Below, piece after piece: positions 1 to 11,303 of a stretch of 64,000 bases of DNA. Each line of letters starts with the position of its first letter. Position 1 is the first letter of the stretch. Source of the stretch: Paramecium tetraurelia (Eukaryota > Ciliophora > Oligohymenophorea > Peniculida > Parameciidae). The stretch lies in NCBI RefSeq assembly GCF_000165425.1, contig NW_001799067.1:6867-70866 (forward strand), given 5' to 3'. Below the pieces are notes generated by a model that did no database searches, was not told where the DNA came from, and saw only the letters and a program-made list of their open reading frames with translations. The position numbers and the translations under genes were made by a program.

Positions 1-251
1 AAAACATTCCCTTTTAAAATTTCCAATAAATTCCTTTTTAAATTATTGAGTTCTCAATTATTTGGGACAAAATAAGGTAAGATTACACTATTAAATAACT
101 TGTTTCTAATAATGGGAATTTGCGATTGTAGTAATTAAAAAGAAAAATCAGAATTTATAATCTTTAAAATGATGAGTCATTAGAACAAAAAATTTTGATG
201 TAAGAATGAGTTGATTCAAGATATTTTTGTGATTTCATGAAAGAAAATAGG

Positions 252-1492
252 TCATTTATTAATCAGAAAAAAATCAAATGAACTAAAGTCTGAGAGTTTA
301 TATAATATAATAATAGTGTTTAGTATCTTGTCCGCTTTAGATGATGTTTAATAATATGGATTTGTATTTTTCTCAATCATATCAAATATACTCTTCTTTT
401 TTATTGGTCAAGCCATAGCAAATCTTAATCATGCATATCTATGATACACTTAAGAAATTATTGAAAACTTAATTCATTTAATTCTTTAGAATTATGTAAT
501 TCCGACCAGAGATGATCGATTTTATAAACATCCACGCAATTCTAAAAATATAAGTAAAACTAAACTACTTTATCATGTCTTAATCTTATTAATTTGTGAA
601 TTTCCTTGCATGAATTTCTACTTGGATTTTCATATGTCGCTTCATTAAGAAAATGTTAAAAAATTTTAGCCTCATTTAATTCGTCATCTTGTTGAAAAGA
701 TTTCTATTAATCCTCAGCTTTAAGAGTCTAAAAAATTCCAACTTCATTTTAATGATTTTGATCTTTACTATATGAAATATTCTCTTCAAACTTAATTTGA
801 TTCCAATCCTATGCAAATTCTTCTAGTTTATCTATATTATAAGTTAATCTTTAAATCTCTTTCTTATTCTTTTTTTGAATTACACAATTTTTAATTATTT
901 CATTGTCATTTGAAAAAAAGCTATAACACATTACAGAATCTTAGTCATGTGATTCATCCTGTAAAATTTTACATAAATTTTCATTTTTTTATGATATTTC
1001 TTCATTCCATAATTCATGATTATTCCAATCTAATTATAACCTTAATTCTGATCTCGCTTATAATGCAATCATGTCAAGAATAAAATTTTATTGCATTAAA
1101 TTCTAAGATTGCAGTTTGTTGTTTTCATTTTATTTTGAGCTCTTATCATCCATCTATGCTCTTTAAAATACATTTTTATTTCCATTTTCCAATACATATT
1201 CATCTATAAGTATATCACTAAAAACTTCTTATTTTTTTAATTTCTGGGATATACATTTCTTTGATGTTTTTTTATTTGTTCCTTTATCAATTTATTTGAT
1301 GTATTTAGCATTTTTCTTATTCCCATTTTACTTTTCTAAGGGTTAAATCACCTTTGGAAATTCTAGTTTTAAAGTTATTACCTATCTTCGAGTTCTCTAC
1401 GAGATTGTATTTTAGACTGCATTTACTAAATTATCAAGGTCTTCAACAGGAAGTGTTTAACCTTTTCTCAAGTTTTATTTGGCTTTGCTCAT
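252..1492 (-). CDS. hypothetical protein, 406 aa, charged and Q-rich
   Basis: I do not recognise this protein. With TAA/TAG as Gln the frame opens at an ATG (residues MSKAKQNLRKG) and runs to a TGA at 252-254. One 20-nt intron (372-391) is needed, after which the length is exactly 407 codons. The first ~90 residues are basic. The middle is rich in Asn, Gln, Glu and Asp with helix-like stretches such as QRLTYNIDKLEEFAQDWN, and the end is more hydrophobic. No membrane segment, zinc-binding cluster or catalytic motif is visible. The long TGA-free frame in very AT-rich DNA supports real coding, but the last exon beyond the intron is less certain. It is probably a ciliate-restricted protein. Confidence 0.65.
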
Positions 1493-2356
1493 TTGAGTTT
1501 AATTTAATACTCAGTTTCTAAAGTATTCAAAAATTTAGCATAATTATTATTAAATATGATCAAGATTGCTTATTTAATTGATTTTATTTTTAGAAATTTA
1601 TGATAAAAAACCAAACAAAGTTAATGAAAAAAACTAATTGTTACTCAATTGAATAATACTCTTATTACCTCTCATAAACTTAATGTCATTCATACATTTA
1701 ATAAAATTGATGTTGATTATAATCTTTTACTACTAAATTAAGAGGCTAAATTTTTATCAGGATGCTAATATTATTGAAGGATCTTTAATCAGTTTTATAA
1801 ATCAATCATACAGTCTTGTTAAAACGCCTTTTAATATGAATTAACATAATTTTTTAATAAAAGCTGAAAATATAATCTCATAACAAATTCAAGTTAGAAG
1901 AAATAATTAAAATTATTAAATTGATTTTAGTTTAGTTTATCAATCTCTAATTCTAATTAAATTTAGTATGAAGATTAACAAAGTTCAATCTCGAATATCA
2001 ATACAAGGTCTTATAATATAATACAACTCAAAGATATATTAAGATTATATTCTATACCTATTTAATTGACTCAATATTTGCTTTACATTTCAAAAACCTA
2101 AGATTGCGAAAAATAATGTTTCTGTATCGATGTTTTCTATTTTAAAACAAAGTAGCTGTCTTCTTCACAATGTTGTTTTTGTTTCAAATTAAATTAATTT
2201 TTGAATTATCTGTTTTAGAAATATAACCTCTTTAAACCTATAAGTAAAGCATAATTTTTGTTTTACATTCTTAACTATCACTATATGTAGCATTTTATTC
2301 GAAATAAATCTTATTTACAATATTATTCAAAATTCATGCTATTTAAGACACATTCT
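1493..2356. other. no intact gene; possible decayed + strand coding remnant
   Basis: No intact gene is visible on either strand. On the + strand, about 1620-2080 contains two TGA-free stretches in different frames (first ...HTFNKIDVDYNLLLLNQE, then DANIIEGSLISFINQSYS) that look as if they once formed one protein and are now offset by a one-base shift near 1757. I could not assign a family. The remainder is AT-rich sequence without clear structure. Confidence 0.3.
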
Positions 2357-2790
2357 TCAATACATTTTTAATTCCAATTTGTTTAGGTTATGCCACAACA
2401 TCTCTATAGGGTTCATTTGAGGAGAATTGGGAGGTAGAAATGTTATATTCACTTCGGGAATTTTTTTTTAATTCTTGTGTTTCTATGAATTGGATTATTA
2501 TCTAGGATGAATACATAACCATTATTCTCTTGAGAAGCTAATAGATCTGTATTTCCAATTGCACCAAGATTCGTTTTTTTATTAGCAACTTCTTCAAATC
2601 TTTTTTAGCATGAGTTACAGCATTTTGTGGGTTTTCTATTATGACATAAATATGTTTCATCAAAATAAAAAGTTAACTCTAAATTTTTTAATTTATAAAA
2701 TATTCTTTGCTTTTATTGTTTTCTTAGAACAATGTATCTATTGAGATTCTGCCCATTTAGAGACCAAGAATTAATAATTTTTTGAATATC
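2357..2790 (-). pseudogene. Tc1/IS630-type DDE transposase remnant
   Basis: The minus strand encodes the catalytic core of a Tc1/mariner-IS630 superfamily transposase (DDE_3 type). Visible are LTFYFDETYL with the first Asp, GYVFILDNNPIHRN with the second Asp, and the signature FLPPNSPQMNPIEMLWHNL with the third acidic residue. The first two blocks share one frame that hits TGA at about 2450 (...KKKFPK). The third block lies in the next frame, so one base has been lost or gained between them. The N-terminal DNA-binding part is not recognisable upstream, and no terminal inverted repeats were found around the fragment. It is therefore read as an inactive relic kept in the somatic genome. A sequencing error at the shift cannot be excluded. 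Confidence 0.75.
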
Positions 2791-3404
2791 ATTTTAAAAA
2801 GATATATAATATTTTTCAAATTTAAGAACAAATCATATTATTCGTATGAATTTAGTTTTAAATGTATCAATTTTAGAAATAATTTATTAGTATTTAAATA
2901 TTAGAATATTGTTTTTTTAATCAAACAATCATAAAGTATAATTCAATTTTCTTTGTTTATATTTATTTTATAAATTATGATCACTTAATTAATTATTTAT
3001 AGATAATATTTATAAATATTTTTATAAAATATCCAATATTTTTTGATTCTAAAAATTATTCAAATGGGGTATTATCTTTATCAAAAACTTTTAATTTAAG
3101 GGAAACAATAATTTTGCAATTTTTCTTTTTATTTAAGCGTTTTAATTAACAAAAGACTTTTACATAGATATATTCTAGAATATATTTGTCATATATCTGT
3201 TAATATTTGGATTAGTGATTCGCTCAATTTATCAATTGATTTGAATTATCATCCAATTTTTCAACCTGATAATTGTTATAATTACATTGAATAATTTAAT
3301 ATTGTGTAACATTTTGAGGATGAATATTGTTGTTTTAAATTTAACATTCTACACTTAGAATCATTTTTATAATATAAATAGATACTGATGCATATCAACA
3401 AAAA
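2791..3404. other. intergenic, AT-rich
   Basis: There is no supportable gene. On the minus strand a short open stretch of about 40 codons (3020-3110) could be the eroded N-terminal part of the neighbouring transposase relic, but no helix-turn-helix pattern can be defended. It also holds the palindrome at 3168-3185. Confidence 0.4.
3168..3185. repeat. 18-bp perfect palindrome
   Basis: ATATATTCTAGAATATAT equals its own reverse complement. It lies between the transposase relic and the 3' end of the tRNA-dehydratase gene. In such AT-rich DNA short palindromes arise by chance, but the central TTCTAGAA makes this one less trivial. Confidence 0.5.
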
Positions 3405-4709
3405 TCAATTAAAAATTCTTATTCCTAAATTCTCTTAGATCAATTGGTCGTATTATTATTTTCTATCCAATATGATTTGTGTAAATTTGGTTTATCCTTA
3501 TTTGTGCTTCTTAGCTTCATCAGATGACAGCAGAATTACATTTTTAGGGGTAATATCCTGCGATTTATCAAATTATATAAATTCTAAAGGTCTTGCTTTT
3601 TTGTCTTTTAATTAATGATATAAATATACCTTTCACTAAGCATTAACCATTATATGCTTTATAAATAACAACTAGATCCTCAATATCTAAATTTAGGTCG
3701 ACATTGCTTTTTTTAGCTTGTTGAGCTAGCAATTAAATCTATTGAATAAAATAAGGCATTTTAATATCATTTTAGCATAGAGTGGTTGGAGCACAATCTC
3801 CAAGATCGCATAAGACATATGCAGCTAATGAATAGGCAAATAATGCTGGCATACATCCAAAAACTGGTACTATTCTTAATCTATAATTAGGCATGACTCT
3901 ATATTTGTCTGGATCATGTTTTTAATGTCTATAAATAATCATCAATAATGATACTCTTATAATGGTAATAATTATCTATCTGTAGTTTCAGTTGAATATA
4001 CAACATTAAATCCAGTTTTTATATCTACTTTTTTGAGTCTCATTCTTATTGCTCTTGCTAAATCATCATTTTATGATTCACTAATATCTCGTATTTATAA
4101 TCTTGTTGGATCACATTTCATTCCAGCTCCACAGCAAACAATGATTTTAATTTTATTTTAAACACAATAGGTAATTAAAGCAACTTTTGCATCAATATTG
4201 TCTATGCAATCGATTACATAATCAGGTTTGTCTTCTGCAAAAAAGCTTGCAATATTTTCAGGTGTTATGTAAGATTCAACTGTTGTTAATTTAATAGTTG
4301 GATTTAACTATGCAATAAAATCAGAAAATATCTCAACTTTAGATTTACCGACATCTTTCCTAGTAGCTATAGCATGCCTGTTTAAGGATGATAGAGTAAC
4401 TCTATCAAAATCAATAATTGTAATCCTTTTCACCCCAGAACGAGCTATGGCAGAAACTACATGACTCCCTACTCCACCAACACCAAAGACCATTATATGA
4501 GCAGTTTCGATTTTTGATTGCGATTCACCAAAAAATTAAATATTTCTAACTAATTATTCTTATAAGAGCTGCTATTCTTCTTCTAAAGAATAATCCTTCT
4601 TTTTTATCTGGTTATTTTTTTAATTTCTCAATTGATATAATTTTTAAGCCAGCAAAGTCAGTGATATGCCTCCAACCAATCCTGAAAATAAGAGCTTTTT
4701 TGTTTTCAT
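3405..4709 (-). CDS. tRNA threonylcarbamoyladenosine dehydratase (TcdA/Tcd1-2 family, E1-like)
   Basis: This ThiF/E1-fold enzyme belongs to the family that uses ATP to cyclise t6A37 of ANN-decoding tRNAs to ct6A. The 417-residue protein starts MKTKKLLFSG with a hydrophobic stretch that could be an N-terminal membrane anchor, as in the yeast mitochondrial outer-membrane homologues. LVRNIQFFGE is followed by the nucleotide loop VFGVGGVGSHVVSAIARSG, IIDFDRVTLSSLNRHA, and DYVIDCIDNIDAK. Later it has CCGAGMKCDPT and ARAIRMRLKK, both typical of this subgroup. Two introns (3929-3954, 26 nt; 3605-3629, 25 nt) restore 418 codons exactly. The start is the first ATG, only 16 bp from the stop of the upstream gene on the same strand. 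The family call is strong; localisation is inferred. Confidence 0.9.
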
Positions 4710-4725
4710 AATTAAATAATTAAAT

Positions 4726-5590
4726 TCAATTTAATAATAACTCATTAGAATTTGACAAAAAGGATTGATAAGAATATTCATCTTAATCAATATTTTGCTC
4801 TCTACAATATTTTTATAGCTGTTTGGTTAGAGCTTTTCTTTCTGATCTTCTTTTTACAAATTAATATAATTTTCTAAATTGTACAGTGTCTAATTTTTCT
4901 ATATCAAATTGATATTCTCCTTAAGTCTTTACATTTAAATATTTTAAGATTTATCTTAATGAACTTGCAGAGAGCTTGCTTAATTTTTCATACAAATCCT
5001 TCTTTTCCTAATCACTTTAAGGTTGTTTATGTTTGATAACAATTTTGTTTTTGATTTCTCCATTCAATAATTGTTGTAAATGTTTTTGCATCTACTCTTA
5101 ACATTTTTTCTAGAGTGGTTCAAATAAAATTTTAAATTTTTATTCTAGTTCCTCAACTAATTTCATAGATTCTGAATGTGTCGATAAAATTTTACTTCTG
5201 CTAAATAATGAGGTTAGATCTTTATAAAATCTGGCTATGATGTTTGTCCTATTTTATAATTCATTATGATTTACATTTTGACTAATTATTCATTTTTCAT
5301 TTTTTTATATTATTCATCATTTTTCATGAATTACCTTGTAAATTATTTATTGAATGTAATTGTCATCTCCTTATTTGTCAGTTACTTATATTAGTCTGTT
5401 CTTTTTAAATCATCAAGGATTTTTACGCATTTATTTCTTTCTTCATCTTGGATTGGATTAAGGCCATCACTATCTTATCTTTATTCACCTTTCTAATTAT
5501 TAAATTGATTATTACTCTCATTAAATAGTAATCAAATGGCAATCTAGTTTTAATATAGGCCAACTACTCTTTTGTAAGTTCAATAATCAT
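4726..5590 (-). CDS. NET-domain protein (BET-type), bromodomain-like N-terminus
   Basis: A 262-residue protein. Residues ~175-225 (DLYEKLSKLSASSLRQILKY ... FDIEKLDTVQFRKLYQFVKR) match the pattern of the NET (extra-terminal) domain that follows bromodomains in BET chromatin readers. Before it, CVKILDDLKRTDQYKQ, MTITFNKQF and NVNHNELQNRTNIIARFYKD resemble the last helices of a bromodomain (D..l.F.Na..YN...), but the fold is incomplete and the PMD motif is absent. Two introns are needed: 23 nt (5493-5515) and an unusually long 53 nt (5282-5334). With both removed the frame is 263 codons. It is likely a nuclear protein-interaction factor; acetyl-lysine binding is doubtful. Confidence 0.65.
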
Positions 5591-5599
5591 TGTTTAAAT

Positions 5600-6500
5600 T
5601 TGGAAAATTAATTTATATAAAAATTATTGTCTCATTATGCTACACTCATACTATATTCCAATTTTTGATTGAAAAATTCAATGCATTTGTATTTTATTGA
5701 GAGTAAAAATTCATAAATTTTTGGAATCAACTCTTCTACTCAAATACTCAAAACTTAAATCAGGACCTAATGATTCTGTATTTCCTATCAAAGTTTTGGC
5801 TCTTTCTTATTTAACAGATTTCTTGAATTAAATGGAGCTTAAAAACACTGCAATAACTTAATCCTCAATAATGATAGGGTGAAGTAAGACCGGTAATATG
5901 GAATCGCTATCAATTGTTTCATTCAAATTCCATACATTTTCTAGTGTTCACTAATGATATTAAATTTATCAATCTTTTTCTTTCACAAATCAATTTTGCA
6001 ATTCCTTTTCATTTAAAGTTGATTTGCTTGGTTTTAATAATAAAGGTCTACATAAAAAAGTCGGTATTTACCTTTTTAACTGTAAAATGATCGGTATATT
6101 AAGGGCAGATCCTTTTGAATATCACTTATCATGATTTGTATCACCCCAGTGATAATCGATTGTTTTTAAAGGTTATCGGTAAATTCAATTTTCAAAGCAT
6201 TAATTCTATAACCCAAATTATCAAAATGATAGTATCTAATCTAATTAATATTTGATTTTGATCTTTTATATGTAATCAAAGGAATTAATTTCTACTCTTT
6301 CAGAAGTAAGGTTTGCCGTTTCTATCACTAAAATCTTCTTCTTTTTCAGATTTTTTATTCAATGTATTGATTTTTCATAGAGTAATTTAATTTTCTTCAT
6401 AAAATTTTGCTTTATCCTAACTCAGTTAAGGATTTTTCTAATACCCGAATGATATGTGATCTTAATTTTAAAGAATTCATAAGATTCTTATTTTTAATAT
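5600..6500 (-). pseudogene. decayed gene with GAF-like segments
   Basis: The minus strand carries protein-like stretches in changing frames. MNSLKLRSHIIRVLEKSLTE opens near 6480. A later stretch reads YHFDNLGYRINALKIEF and IITGVIQIMISDIQKDLPLI, and another reads LNETIDSDSILPVLLHPIII followed by EDQVIAVF. The two '...(I/V)(I/A)GV(I/L)Q' and 'SILPVLLHPI' blocks resemble the core of GAF domains. In-frame TGA codons interrupt the frame several times. The only GT...AG intron that repairs one break is 46 nt, and others cannot be repaired. I therefore read it as a pseudogene or badly eroded gene. Exact ends and the original function are unknown. Confidence 0.4.
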
Positions 6501-6670
6501 TCTTAATATTTTCGATAGGTTCAAAGACTTTATTTTAAGGACAATTTATCAATTATTACAATTAATTAAATAATTTCATCTTTTAAAAACAAATTAGATT
6601 GTGTATAATAGTTTATTGATTTTAAGAGGATTAAAATAAATTATAATTTTAATAATTACACATGCTCATT

Positions 6671-8501
6671 TCATTCATATACATATTCATACTCATATTC
6701 ACCATCTCCTTATTCTTCTTGAGTTTATTATTATTCCTACTCTGCAATAATGTTTTCAAGGTATTCTTTAAATTGTTAACTGGATTGTGTGAACTCTTTT
6801 GCAAATTAGTCATCTTCAACTGCAGCCATTTGATTTTAATAATTTAAGATTACCTACTCACTCAATATTTAATGCTTGTAAGACAATTATAAGAATTAGT
6901 TCAAATGATACTGCTAATTCTATCTACAAAATGTTTCTATTGATTTAATGTAACACACAACCTCTGTTTCACTTACAAACCTAACAATAAATTCCTCCCA
7001 TAAAGCATATGCATTTTTAAGGGAATCAATATCTGGTTAGAGAGTATCCAAAAATGCTGCCATAAATGCTATAACAATATTCTCAAAAGCAATATTAGAA
7101 TTAACTTTAATTGTATCTACATTAATTATAGCTTGCCTAACTTAACTCACAGTTTAACATTTGGCGACAATATCTATCATATCTTCTTTTAATCCTTAAT
7201 CATCATTTTCTTTTGGTTTTTTTTGATGCAATTCATGTGAATCAGATTCTTAATCAGAATCCTCAGACTGAAAAGCGTTTTCATCGTATTTTTAAAAGTT
7301 TGACAATTATTTTACATTTTTTTGATTCTCCATTGTTACAATTTGTGATTGAATTGAACCTTTTATTTTACACCCTGAGGCAACTATACAATCTTTAATA
7401 ATAATATTATCGTCAACTTCAATATTATCCCATAAGATACTATTGATAATTTCACAACCGATTCCTAATTTGCAATTTTTGCCAATTATTGATTTTGTAA
7501 TAGTGACCTTTGGTTTAACATCTGTGTTTTATCCAATAAAACATTAATCGCTAATTTTAGATTTCTAGTCAACTCTACCAGCAAAATATTTAAAAAAGTC
7601 AACGTAATACTATTATTAAGGACAATAAGGAAAAAAGAATCTACTTAAATATTTAAGACAAGCATTATGGTATGATTGGGGATGGAATATTCTTTAACAT
7701 ACTTGGGTTTTAGGAGCAATATATAAATGTATCTTTTCTTCCTGGATATCGCTAGTAGTTGTCATGTATTTAATAAAGTCTTCTTTGATTTCTGCCCACA
7801 TAAAATTTTCTTGGAAACTCTTGAGGACGTCTCGGTTACAAATATAGATTCCAGATTCAATAAGATTACTCCTAATCACGTATTTGCAAGGCATTCCCTT
7901 AGTCAATGTTATGTGTTCTTGATAAAATGATAAAATATACTTTTGTTAAATTTGATTTATTTTTATTGTAAATCTATCAATTAGAAGAGTTTATCATCAT
8001 TTTCCAAAACGTAAAGAAATCTTTCTTCTTCATATTATTATATTCCTTAATGAGCAACCATCAATAAGATGTTCATTTTATCTTCTTTTCTTTAATCGTG
8101 ATATTTATTGATAGCATCTTTTAAAGAAATATTTGTTATCACATCACCAAATAATAATAAAAAATCTTATTGAATAATTCCGTGACTGTATAGCTCTCTT
8201 AATGCATCTCCAGAACTTTTGCTATCTAAAATATTAATCAATTAAATATTTTATGTCTTCCTTCCAAGTCTCTTTCTATTATTAAAATATTCTGCAATCT
8301 TTTCATTTCTATAAAGTATAATAATTTGATCAATTTCATTTTTTGATAACCAATTTATTTAATGTTCAATAATTAAATCATCTACAAATGGGAATAAACT
8401 CTATAAGTAAAAATATTTATTACTTTTGGCAAGGTGTTTGTTAGATGATTAAATTAGTTGTCATAATTATCAGCAAGGATAACAGCGTAAAACTCAGACA
8501 T
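6671..8501 (-). CDS. translation initiation factor eIF2B, epsilon subunit
   Basis: This is the catalytic subunit of the guanine-nucleotide exchange factor for eIF2, acting in cytosolic translation initiation. The 594-residue protein begins MSEFYAVILADNYDNQFNHL and carries a nucleotidyltransferase-like domain to residue ~260 (LPFVDDLIIEHQINWL, LLLFGDVITNISLKDAI). It continues with a left-handed beta-helix (SIIGKNCKLGIGCEIINSIL, DNIEVDDNIIIKDCIVASGC). An acidic linker and a C-terminal W2 (HEAT) region follow, ending in a Glu/Gln/Tyr-rich acidic tail. This order is diagnostic of the epsilon subunit. Two 23-nt introns (7918-7940, 8401-8423) give 595 codons. It diverges from the RING-finger gene with 72 bp between start codons. 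Confidence 0.88.
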
Positions 8502-8573
8502 TATTTTATTTATTAAAGAATTTAAATACAGACAAGAATCACTTATATATATATTTTTTAATTAATTAAATTG

Positions 8574-9176
8574 ATGAGTAAACAAGACGAGGAATCAAAA
8601 TTATAATTAATAGAATCCGCTTTTGAATGCAATATATGTTTAGAGATAGCTACAGAACCAATCCTTACAAATTGTGGACATCTATTTTGTTGGCCTTGCA
8701 TCTATAGTGTATATATATAGAAATGATTAATCAGTGGCTCAATTCAAATCAAGAATTTCTAACTTGCCCTGTTTGTAAGAATGGTTGCTCTAAGAATTCT
8801 CTAATTCCATTGTATTCGAAGGATGAAGCAAAAACTAAGTATTTTCAATCGAATAAATTAGTAAACCACGCGATCCTAATATTCCTCCTAGACCTAAACC
8901 AGGTAGAAATGATCCTGTTAGAAACAACAACCAAATTGGTTAAAATAACTTAGCCAATGGAGCCATGATTGCAGGGTATGGATTGTTTCCATCTCTATTT
9001 AATTTAATTTGTATTAAAGATGGAGATATAGAAAAAGATGAAAGGCATGAAAGTAATTATTGAGTAGGATATTTTTAGATGAAGCGACTGTTGAAATCGA
9101 AAATGTGAGAAAATTAAAGGCTATTTAGTTTTTGTTGATTTTATGCTTAATTATGATGATTGTATTCTACTTTTGA
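8574..9176 (+). CDS. RING-finger E3 ubiquitin ligase, RNF5/RNF185 (RMA1) type
   Basis: A 175-residue membrane-anchored E3 ligase of the kind acting in ER-associated degradation. [28 protein letters not shown] and CPVCKNGC give a complete C3HC4 RING. It is followed by SLIPLYS, matching the conserved 'VIPLY' after the RING in RNF5/RNF185. A proline/arginine/asparagine-rich linker leads to a C-terminal hydrophobic helix ([15 protein letters not shown]) ending directly at the TGA. Three introns (8709-8734, 8839-8861, 9053-9078; 26, 23 and 26 nt) restore 176 codons. Size and layout match the family. The start is the only ATG before the RING. Confidence 0.9.
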
Positions 9177-9270
9177 TCAATCAAATCTATTAATATCATT
9201 CAATAATTTATAACTATTTATTTGAAGACTATCAAATTTACAATCATTCAGTAATATAAACTTAAAGAAT

Positions 9271-10571
9271 TCAAAATAAATGTTTTTTCAAAGAAAGATT
9301 GTCTGAACTTTTTCTAGACCAACTACAAAAAGTTTATAATCTCTAATTTTAATGTTATCTAGTATTTGAAATACATCTAGTCTAGCTAATTAAATTTATA
9401 TAATTATTCGTATTGTCATTTTCTTAATATTTCTCTTAAGTTGTAATAAACCTCCTTCTTCTGCTTTATTAATCGGGTTTACGCATTTGTTTCACATTCA
9501 ACTATTTAATATTGATAATTAGAGGAGGATAGTCTATTGAAGACGGATTCATCATTTTTGGAAATTTATCATGTTTTGTTTTAAAATAATTAATTTTAGT
9601 GAGATTGTTATTAATTATTGCTCTTTGTTCTTATTCCATAAATTTTATTTATTATGTCTTATTTAGATTTTATTATAAAATCAGGTCTTCAGTCTTATTA
9701 CACTCTATAAAATTAAATTAATTGAGGATATTTTCAATAGTATTGTTTACTTTTTATGGAGTGAGTTCTTTTTATTTCCTTGACTCAATCAATAATTTGC
9801 AATTTAAACGATATTTATTAACATTTTGCATCTTATTTTTGTTAATTTCAATATTTTATTAAATAAACTTTTTCTTTTCATAACCTAATCAAATCTCAAG
9901 AGAACTAAATTTATATATAAATTAGCGAATATTCATAAATTGTCATTATATAGATATAGCAGGCTTCACTTATTTTGACTTTAGAGTTTATCTAAAATAA
10001 TTATATTAAATCATTTTGAGAATCTCAAACAAAATCAAAATACAAATTTATTGGTAATAAAATATTAATATTTTTATCAATACTAATTTTTGTAATTTAT
10101 AGATTAGCTTAAGAAAGAATATTTTTTTAAACATCTATCAATATAATCGTTTTTTAAAGGATTATATCTTGAAGAAAATATTACAATTGTTTTTTTTCCC
10201 CTATTTAAATTTTTATTTAAATTATCATAACTGATTATTTTTTCATCCTAAGATGCTATTTTTTTACATACTGATATTGATCGACTATGATTTGTTAATC
10301 CAACATTAAATTTGCCTTTATTTAAAATAACTCTTTTATTTTAGTCATTATTTGTTGTTTAAATTTATTCTTATATCTTTTTTCGAAAAATGAATGGAAA
10401 TATTGAATCCTTATATGTTGATTCATTATTTGACAATTCTTACTCTTAACACTTCAAATTCAAACCATTTTTCTTGGCCTTCTCTTATATGTTAAACTAT
10501 TTATTATTTTCATTCATCTTCTTTTATCTCAGTTGATAAAATAATTGCAGTCTATAATAATTTTCACACAT
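9271..10571 (-). CDS. hypothetical Asn/Lys/Gln-rich protein; exon structure partly unresolved
   Basis: No family is recognised. Two long TGA-free blocks on the minus strand appear to belong to one gene. The first runs from an ATG at 10571 (MCENYYRLQLFYQLRQKK) for about 140 codons. The second runs from about 9870 to a TGA at 9271 (KMQNVNKYRLNCKLLIES ... SRKSSDNLSLKKHLF) for about 200 codons. An in-frame TGA lies just upstream of the first ATG. The intervening 200 bp, with hydrophobic low-complexity translation, must contain one or more introns that I could not place with confidence. The composition is basic and polar, with Arg-rich patches (QQSRRRRFITTQ). It could equally be two genes. Confidence 0.45.
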
Positions 10572-10773
10572 TTATGTATTTAATTTTATTGCTCAATATT
10601 ATTTGAATAATATCAAATATATTTTTTGTAAATTTAAGAAGAAATTAAAAATACAATTTTATTCTAAAATTTTGAAAGTATAGCTATGTTTATGTTATTC
10701 AATATCAGATTGCTAGAATTGATAATTTATTTATCATAAAATATATACTAAATTGATATCCATTTTAATATAA

Positions 10774-11303
10774 TCATTATTAAATAGAACCATTTTCAAT
10801 TGCACTTTATTCCGAAATCTCACTATCTTCAAGAAAACCGGATAAGTTTTTCAATTAGGCAAAAGTTTCTAAATTATTTTACAAATTGACCAAAGCCTTT
10901 GTTAAGCTTTCATTTTTGTATTCTAATTGTTGCTACAATTATTAAAATTTTTACATTCTTCTACTTCTAATATGAAATCTAAATCTCACCTTCTTAATAT
11001 ACTCTCTTGACTAACTATTTTAGATCTTAAATCTAAAATTATTAGAATTAATTTACCTCATTAATTAATTCCTGGTGTTTGTTTTCTAATTTATTTAGCT
11101 ATGATTAAAGATCCGTATTTTCATTTTTCAACTTAGCATTCTCCATTTAAAGGGATTTCTCTTTTTATTAAAATGAAATTGGCATATTCGATAATGCTTA
11201 GAGAATCAATTATTGCTTTTAATATTGCCATATGCCTTACATTAGCGAGTGACAATTCTTCTTGATGGTCAGAAGCTTCATGACTATAGGCATAAGTTAA
11301 CAT
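10774..11303 (-). CDS. small coiled-coil protein, 144 aa
   Basis: Unrecognised. After removal of four introns (25, 24, 24 and 22 nt) the frame is exactly 145 codons from an ATG at 11303 to TGA at 10774-10776. The middle (KEKSLQMENAKLKNENTDLQ, QLNKLENKHQELINE) and the later part (NQQLEYKNESLTKALVNLQN) show heptad-like spacing, so most of the protein should be one or two coiled coils. It ends with an acidic, Ser-rich tail (SGFLEDSEISEQSAIENGSI). The four introns in 530 bp make it the most intron-dense gene here. Confidence 0.75.

Noticed and set aside
121-200. Possible + strand gene start near 113 (MGICDCSNQKEKSEF...)
   Set aside because: The frame ends at TGA after ~27 codons, and no convincing intron leads to further coding sequence; perhaps a lost gene end, but unsupported.
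6662-6847. 61-codon + strand frame of hydrophobic residues
   Set aside because: Antisense to the acidic tail of eIF2B-epsilon (Glu/Tyr codons read backwards give Leu/Ile/Phe).
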